A stretch of DNA of 64,000 bases, from positions 18,520,531-18,584,530 of the forward strand of contig NC_063256.1 of NCBI RefSeq assembly GCF_019578655.1, written 5' to 3'. The notes under the pieces were generated by a model, which had not been told where the DNA came from, made no database searches, and saw only the letters and a list, made by a program, of their open reading frames with translations. A program made the translations under genes and the position numbers. This document shows positions 56,990 through 64,000 of this stretch, piece by piece. This DNA is from Ricinus communis. Taxonomy: Eukaryota > Streptophyta > Magnoliopsida > Malpighiales > Euphorbiaceae. Every line of letters begins with the position of its first letter. Positions within the stretch are counted from its first letter, which is position 1.

Positions 56990-59293
56990 TGTAACACCCC
57001 CATCACATGTTAACCAATAAACATTAGCCAGGAAGCATACAAGCGTCGTAGAATATATACTACAGGTAGATAGGTCAATATGTAGGTTGTTAAGAATCCA
57101 GACACAAGGTTATTAACATATAAACATATGATTATACTTAAACATCATTTAACAAGTATTACAAACATCTTCTTATGCCTTATAAGGCATACTTCCATAT
57201 ATTTCACATAATTGCATACAAAAATGCATCAGGAGGAGACTTCACAAAGCTGGCCCAACTTGATGTGAATCGCTAAAAGCTAGACTTCGCATACAACCAA
57301 CGGATGCACTACTATTTACAAACCTGAAAAGAAAAATTTTGGAGAAGGGTGAGCCTCCAGAAATAAATAATCAACATAATCTATATCACATACACTTAAT
57401 ACAATTTCCACCCAATCACATAACTTTCCATGATATTCATAGTTTAGGTATAAAGTCATACCATTCTACTCAATTCATTACAACCATCATAGAACAAATA
57501 CAATTCAACAATTATGGTTAGTTCTCACGGCTTGTGGATCCCCTTTAATGTGCTGCTCCGCCTCATCCTCACATATCACACACGTAAGCTCGCCTCATCT
57601 CACATTATACACTTTTATAGCCTCTCTAGGCTTTAGCCTCCCAAGGCTATATATATATATCTTTTTTTTTCATAGGGGAATCCACCATTCACATGCACAT
57701 ATGCACTTAACATCACAATTCAATCATTTCACTTATATCATATTTCAGCAATAACAATTGTTCCACTCAACACCAATCATTTCCATCTCAGTCATTCAAA
57801 CATAAACAATATTAAGCAAACGCAACCATTTGCAGAACATTTGATTAAATATATGAACATAGCAAATATTAACTATTTACTTACTCAAAATATACTTATT
57901 CCTTTAGCATATAAGAACCTCCTTTCTCCACAACTTCCTTTCCGGTGCCTTTGAGTACTGTCAACACATTCATCAATTCACATTTCATGCATATTACAAA
58001 TATTCATGTAAATGCGAGTTCTAATGCATTACAAGATCATCCCCTCTCTAATTCATTGGTCTAACTCTTCCTCTAAGACTCTCAATTACTGTTTTAATAT
58101 CCTATAAACATTTTCCATCTAGTTAAATACCAATTTAACTTAAATTAACATCAATAAATTGCATAAAACTAATCTCCAACATTTCTGTTTTCTAGACAGA
58201 ATTTAGTACCAAGGTATATTTATTGCTGGGAAAAATTGGCTTAATAAAAAAATCTCATATTAAATAGACATATCCATTTATGCGTCTAGTTTCATCTTCA
58301 AGAAGAATTACTCAATTCCGACTTCTATAGATTTAATTATTTTCAAATTACTGAGCAAGGGTCATACAGCTAGTTGTACCCGAGCAGCAATCTGTTTGAT
58401 CAATTTAAGCAACCAAAACGGCAAAAATAGCAAAATCACAAAAATACAAAGTTATAGAGGACTCTTTAAACTTTCCATAGACACCAATTAAGCTTAATTT
58501 GGACTTATATAGCCCATGTTATGCCTAAAATACAGAACATAAAGGTTGCTGGAATTTTGACAGTTTTCTATCTTAACATACTTAAACTTAAATCAAGCTT
58601 AATCTTTATGCAATCATTCAATACTCTACTAATTCATGATAATCAGACCTTTAATTAATCAATGAGAGCATCAAATGAAGTTTGTCCAATTTGTAATCAT
58701 GAACCCTAATGACAAATTAATAACACTCAAGTAACAACTTACCAATTTCAGCTTTTGGGTTGCTAATATGCTTAAATCCTTTAGCTTTAGCTTGGCTCCT
58801 TCAATAGTTGGCAAAAACCTATCTTAATCTTAAGTTTTTCTAGGTATTTCACTCCTCTCTCTTACTCCAAATTTTGTGTTTTTGGCCATGTACGAATTTT
58901 AGAGAAATGAAGAGGTAAAATGAGCTTACTCATGGTTCCAATTTCCAATATTCCTCTCTTAATGCCACCACCTACTAAACTATTTTTATCACCCTAAATT
59001 AATTCTTACTAACCATATATAGGTACTAACTTTTAATTGTATCTTTTAAGTCCAATCTATTTACCCAACCTTCAACTATTGGTTCAATTAAGTCTTAAGG
59101 CTTAATACACATAACCCAAGTACTTAATCAACTTATCTAAATTAATAATCTAATATCATGCTTCTTATTCTCTACTTATAATTAATATATATATGTTCTC
59201 ATAAAATAAAAATATCATTGGTATACCATCATATGCCCAATGATTAAATGTAAATGCACATAACATGGATGATGAGAAAATGCAGGCGTTACA
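56990..59293 (-). mobile_element. Solo LTR (2,304 bp) of a large chromovirus, Del/Tekay-like
   Basis: Ends are TGTAACACCCCC on the left and GGCGTTACA on the right, with a perfect 5-bp duplication. Read on the minus strand it starts TGTAACGCCTGCATTTTC and closes GGGGGTGTTACA, the usual look of Del/Tekay-type LTRs, so minus orientation is likely. No internal element sequence is present. Content is AT-rich without a supported gene; a TA dinucleotide run with a T-run lies near 57645-57672. The small plus-strand frames at 57339-57521 and 57548-57754 are not supported. Confidence 0.85.
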
Positions 59294-59298
59294 ATAGT
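59294..59298. repeat. Target-site duplication, right (ATAGT)
   Basis: Matches ATAGT at 56985-56989; followed by ACTAATAATTT, the continuation of the minisatellite unit. Confidence 0.9.
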
Positions 59299-60005
59299 AC
59301 TAATAATTTAATATGAGAAAATGACCATGTAAAAGTGGTATAATTAGCAATATAAGAAAATAAGCCCTTAAAATGTGTATATTTATGAATCTCAGAAAGC
59401 AACCCCGTAAAAGTAGTGTAAGAGAAAACAGCCTCGTAGAAGGGGTAAATTTTTTAGTATGAGAAATAATCTCATAATACGGGGATATTTATCAATCGGA
59501 GAAAATAACCCCGTAATTTTGGTATATTTGTGAGTATGGGAAAACAACCCTTAAATGGTTTAATTTTAGAGTATGAGAAAACAATCTCGTAAAAAGGGTA
59601 TATTTGTCGATATAAGAAAATAATCCTGTAAAACGTGTACATTTATGAATTTGACAAAACAACCCCATAATAGTGCTAATAATTTAATATAAGAAAATGA
59701 CCCCGTAAAAGTGGTATATTTATCAATAAAAGAAAATATCCTCATAAAAGTAGTGCAATTGCAACTCTGAGAAAACAACCTCATAGAAGCGGTAAATTTT
59801 TTAATATGAGAAAACAACCCCATAATATGGGGATATTTATCAATCGGAGAGAATAACCCCATAATTTTGGTATATTTTTTAGTATGGGAAAATAACCACT
59901 TAAATAAGTTAATTTTATAATATGAGAAAACAGCCCCATAAAAGGTATATATTTGTCTATATAAGAAAATAACCCCATAAAACATGTATATTTATGAATT
60001 TGACT
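59299..60005 (-). repeat. 39-bp minisatellite, right part
   Basis: Continues the higher-order pattern in phase with the left part across the solo LTR. Period markers near 59408 and 59752. Minus-strand open frames (139 codons, 59985-59566) have the same 13-residue repeat character. It stops at GAATTTGAC, where an LTR fragment begins. Confidence 0.9.
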
Positions 60006-60226
60006 AAGCTCATTGACTTACAAGTTGAATTGAACTATGACTCTTAGTTGAATTAGGATTCCTTTTGTTGCTTGAACTCCTAATATCATCAGGACTCCGT
60101 GCAGGATTACGATTCCTACTTGAGTCAGGACTCCTTATTGGATTAGAATTCCTTGAGCTAGTAGGATTTGCATCATCAAGACTCCTTGTTGGTGTAGGAT
60201 TCGTTATACTAGTTTGGTACGTATAA
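60006..60226 (-). mobile_element. Fragment (5' ~220 bp) of an A-type LTR
   Basis: Matches 2421-2661 of LTR A, including GAACTCCTAATATCATCAGG and CTAGTAGGAT words, but without the 18-bp run. Its outer end GGTACGTATA corresponds to the LTR terminus GGTTCGTATCA and abuts array sequence exactly; its inner end is cut against the minisatellite. Confidence 0.75.
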
Positions 60227-63200
60227 CGGTTGCATGCAATTTTTATGGTGCGATATCCCTCATTCCATAAGAAAAGGAAACTAGAAAGTAAATATGAATT
60301 AATAAATAAAGAAAGATGAATAAAGTAAAGTCAAATCAAGAACCATAGAGGAGTTGATTAGTCAACCGTAGTCCTATATTCTATCAGCCAGCTTAACAAA
60401 AACAGGGAGAGATTCGTGTAGGCCTACCTAATAACACTCCGATCCAAATTACTTCATTGTATACGTCTCAAACCTCAAAACGATCGCGTTCCTACTTGTA
60501 TAACGCTTGGATTAATCGAAAACAACATGATTTCTCCCATTCACACGTGGATTTACATCTCATCCCGCTTGATGATTAAGCAAAGCATCAACACCACCGG
60601 CCAAGCTTATTAACTGCCTTCTCATGATTCTTTACGCTAATCCTTATGCCATTAGGAGTCCTCTGCCGAGAGGAACAAGGCATGATGGAGATCCCAATGG
60701 TCCAAGTCTTGAATTTGGGCGTGCCTCGAATCTCGTAGTTCCCTCCTTCCTCCAAAAGATTCGACTGAGATCATTCGAGAATGATATCACTGCTTGATCA
60801 ACTGATTTCATTTCATTAGAGAATGATATCAATACTCGATCAACTAATTTAATTTCCTCGCATTTTTCCAAGCAATGGATTTGTACCTATGCTTGCCGCT
60901 TACACGTGCTTTCACTCGACACTCGTGCTTATGGTCCCAAATAGAACCAAACCATCATATTAAACAAAGATTAGAAAGAGAGGCACAAAAGAAAGGAATG
61001 AAAACACAAGTTCTTTCTTCTTCTCCGTACGGTTGGGCATAAGGAGCAAATCAAATTGATTTAGATACTAGGCTAGACAAAGAACATAAAAGGAAGGACA
61101 TGAGCATATAAGTCCATGTTTGCGAGGGTGACTCATGATTAGCTCATAAGGTTCTTGAAAGAACCCATAACTTGATTTGCCACAAGGTAGGAAACTGAAA
61201 TAGTATGCTCATTAGCCTCAAGTATTTGGTTACATGCAGTTTTTATGGTGCGAAATCCCTCATTCCTTAAGGAAAAGAAACTAGAAGCTAAATACGAATA
61301 AATAAATAATGAAAGATGAATAAACTAAAGTCAAATCAAGAACCAGAGAGGAGTTGACTGGTCAATCGTAGTCCTAGGTTCTATGAGCCAGCTTAACGAA
61401 AACAAGGAGAAATTCATGTGGGCCTACCTAATAACACTCTGATCCAAATTACTTCATTGTATGCGTCCTAGACATCAGAACAGTTCTCTTCCTGCTTTTA
61501 TTAATCGAAGACAATATGATTTCTCCCTTTCGCGATTGGATTTACATCTCGTCCCTCTTTATGATCAAGCAAAGCATCAACGCCACTGGCCAAGCTTGTT
61601 AACTGCTTTTTCATGATTCGTTAGGCTAATACTTGTGCCATCAGGAGTTCTCGTGCTTAGAGGAACAAGGAATGATGGAGATCCCAATGGACCTGAATTT
61701 GGGCATGCCTCGATTCTCGTCATTCCCTCCTTCCTCCAAAAGATTCGACCGAGAACATTCGAGAATGATATCACTATCGATCAACTGATTTCATTTCATT
61801 CGATGATATCAATACTCGATCAATTCATTTAATTTCCTTGCATTTGTCCAAGCAATGGATCTGTGCCTATGCTTGCTGCTTACACACGCTTTCACTCGAC
61901 ACTCACGCTTATGCTCACCAAATAGAACTAAACCATCATTCTAAACATAGATTAGAAAGAGAAGCACAAAAGAAAGGAAAGAAATCGCAGGTTCTTTATT
62001 CTTCTCCATACGGCTAGGCGTAAGGATTAAATCAGATTGATTTAGACACTAGGGTAGACAAAGAACATAAAAAGAAAGGACGCGAGTGATAAGTCTATGT
62101 TCTTGATCTCCCACAAGGTAGGAAACTGAAATAGTATGCTCATTAGCCTCAAATATTCGGTTGCATGCGATTTTTATGATGCAAAATCCCTCATTCCTTA
62201 AGAAAAAGAAACTAGAAGCTAAATACAAATTAATAAATAAATAAAGATGAATGAACTAAAGTCAAATAAAGAACTAGATAGGAGTTGACTGGTCAACCGT
62301 AGTCCTAGATTTTATGAGCCAGCTTAATGAAAACAAGGATAAATTCGTGTGGGCCTACCTAATAATTCTCCAACCCAAATTACTTCATTTTATGTGTCCC
62401 AGACATAAAAATGGTCGCGTTCCTACTTGTATTATGCTTGGATTAATTGAAACCAACATGATTTCTCCCTTTCCCACATGGATTTATGTCTCGTCCAGCT
62501 TGATGATCAAGCAAAGAATTAACACCACCCGCCAAGCTTGTCAACTGCCTTCTCATGATTCTTTACGCTAATCCTTATGCCATCAAGAGTCCTCTTCCGA
62601 GAGGAACAAGGAATGATGGAGATCCCAATGGTCCAAGACCTGAATTTGGGCGTCCCTCGATTCTCTTCGATCCCTCCTTCCTCCAAAAGATTAGACCGAG
62701 GTCATTCGAGAATGATATCAATGCTTGATCAACTAATTTCATTTCATTCGAGAATGATATCAATCCTCGATCAACTAATTCAATTTCATTGCATTTGTCC
62801 CAACAATGGATCTGTGACTATGCTTGCCGCTTACACGCGCTTTCACTCGACACACGTGCTTATACTCGCCAAATAGAACCAAACCATCATACTAAACAAA
62901 GATTACAAAGAGAGGCATAAAAGAAAGGAAAAAGATCGCAAGTTCTTTATTCTTCTCCGCAAAAGAAAGGATCAAATCGATTTAATTTAGAAACTAGGGT
63001 AGAGAAATAACACAAAAGAAAGGAAGGACGTAAGCGATAAGTCTATGTTTACGAGGGCGACTCGTGATTAGCTCACAAAGTTCTTGAAAGAACCTATAAG
63101 TTGATTTCCTACAAGGTAGAAAACTAAAATAGTATGCTCATTAGCCTCAAGTATTCGGTTGCATGCAGTTTTTATGGTGCAAAATCCCTCATTCCATAAG

Positions 63201-64000
63201 AAAAATAAATTAGAAGCTAAATACAAATTATTAAATAAATAAAGATGAATAAACTAAAGTCAAATCAAGAACTAGAGAGGAGTTGACTAGTCAACCGTAG
63301 TCCTAGATTCTATGAGCCACGTTAACGAAAATAAGGAGAAATTGGTGTGGGCCTACCCAATAATACTCCCACCCAAATTACTTCATTCGATGCGTCCCAA
63401 ACATCAAAATGGCCACGTTCCTGCTTGTATGACGCAAGGATTAATTGAAAACAACATAATTTCTCCTTTTCGTACGTGGATTTATGTCTCATCTCGCTTG
63501 ATGATCAAGCAAAGCATCAATGCCACCAGTCACGCTTGTCAATTACATTATCATGTTTCTTTACGCTCATCCTTATGCCATCAGGAGTCCTCGTGCCGAG
63601 AGAAACAAAGAATGATGGAGATCCCAATGGTCCAAGTCCTGAATTTGGGCGTGCCTCAATTCTCGTCGTTCCCTCCTTCTTCCAAAAGATTCGACCGAGA
63701 TCATTCGAGGATGATATCAATGCTCGATCAACTAATTTCATTTCATTCAAGAATGATATCATTACTCGATCAACTAATTTAATTTCCTCGCATTTGTCCC
63801 AGTAATGGATCTGTGACTATACTTGCCGCTTACACGCGCTTTCACTCGACACTCGTGCTTATGCTCCCCAAATAGAACCAAACCATCATACTAAATAAAG
63901 ATTAGAAAGAGAGGCACAGAAGAAAGGAAAAAGATCGCAAGTTCTTTGTTCTTCTCCTGCAATTTACCGACCGTAAGGAGCAAATCGAATTGATTTAGAC
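60227..64000 (+). repeat. ~1.0-kb tandem array, third direct block (runs off the window)
   Basis: Nearly four units, with the TTGCATGC-type marker near 60230, 61230, 62160 and 63163. Orientation is the same as in the first two direct blocks. The GCGAGGGCGACTCGTG segment is missing near 62095. The unit near 62960 lacks a short piece (CTCCGCAAAAGAAAGG). Paired W-box-like GTTGACTGGTCAAC words are kept (for example near 61351 and 62284). The array continues beyond 64000. Confidence 0.9.

Noticed and set aside
57640..57675. TA-rich run followed by T-run as a functional promoter
   Set aside because: It lies within a solo LTR without a neighbouring gene, and simple AT runs are common here.
1..64000. 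Host genes, tRNA, rRNA or telomere repeats
   Set aside because: I looked for long non-repeat open frames, cloverleaf-like tRNA sequence, conserved rRNA words and TTTAGGG runs on both strands and found none that I could support.

Overview
This window looks like heterochromatin from a flowering plant, most likely a eudicot and probably pericentromeric. It is AT-rich, I find no intact host gene, and nearly all of it is LTR retrotransposon wreckage or tandem repeat. Plant features are an initiator-Met-tRNA primer site next to an LTR, Ty3/gypsy polyproteins of two plant lineages, an Athila-type element with CACGG-rich LTRs, and solo LTRs with 5-bp target duplications. There are no prokaryotic signals, tRNA, rRNA or CRISPR arrays.

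Layout. 1-1714: AT-rich flank with two small unrecognised coding relics. 1715-23845: a cluster of minus-strand Ty3/gypsy elements of one family, broken and joined LTR to LTR. The reverse transcriptase gene of one is split by an 8.7-kb block (5402-14095) of head-to-tail ~915-bp LTR-like units flanked by a short target duplication; that block carries a 389-bp organelle-like insert. A separate 1.4-kb Athila-like solo LTR (14324-15758) lies between the protease and RT regions. 23846-35265: a second tandem repeat with ~1.0-kb units, first inverted (23846-28010, with an 866-bp solo LTR inside), then direct. 35273-49359: two truncated elements fused head to head, a minus-strand Ty3/gypsy element (D) and a plus-strand Athila-type element (E) with downstream ORF, polypurine tract and 3' LTR. 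49360-54236: more of the ~1.0-kb array. 54237-60005: a 39-bp minisatellite in a ~385-bp higher-order pattern, split by a 2.3-kb solo LTR with a perfect 5-bp duplication. 60006-60226: an LTR fragment. 60227-64000: the ~1.0-kb array again, running off the right edge.

How the parts fit. In the minus-strand family the pol reading frame seems to continue into the 3' LTR, ending in a basic motif of the type GPITRxRAKK. This recalls plant CRM-type chromoviruses, whose integrase tail overlaps the LTR, though the clade assignment is an inference. The ~915-bp array carries the same motif in every full unit, so it looks like a satellite made of LTRs. The ~1.0-kb array shares only a weak resemblance with those LTR starts. 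No element appears able to move: coding regions carry stops, frameshifts, deletions and lost catalytic residues. The main interest is how LTRs became satellites and how the arrays were later cut, inverted and rejoined.
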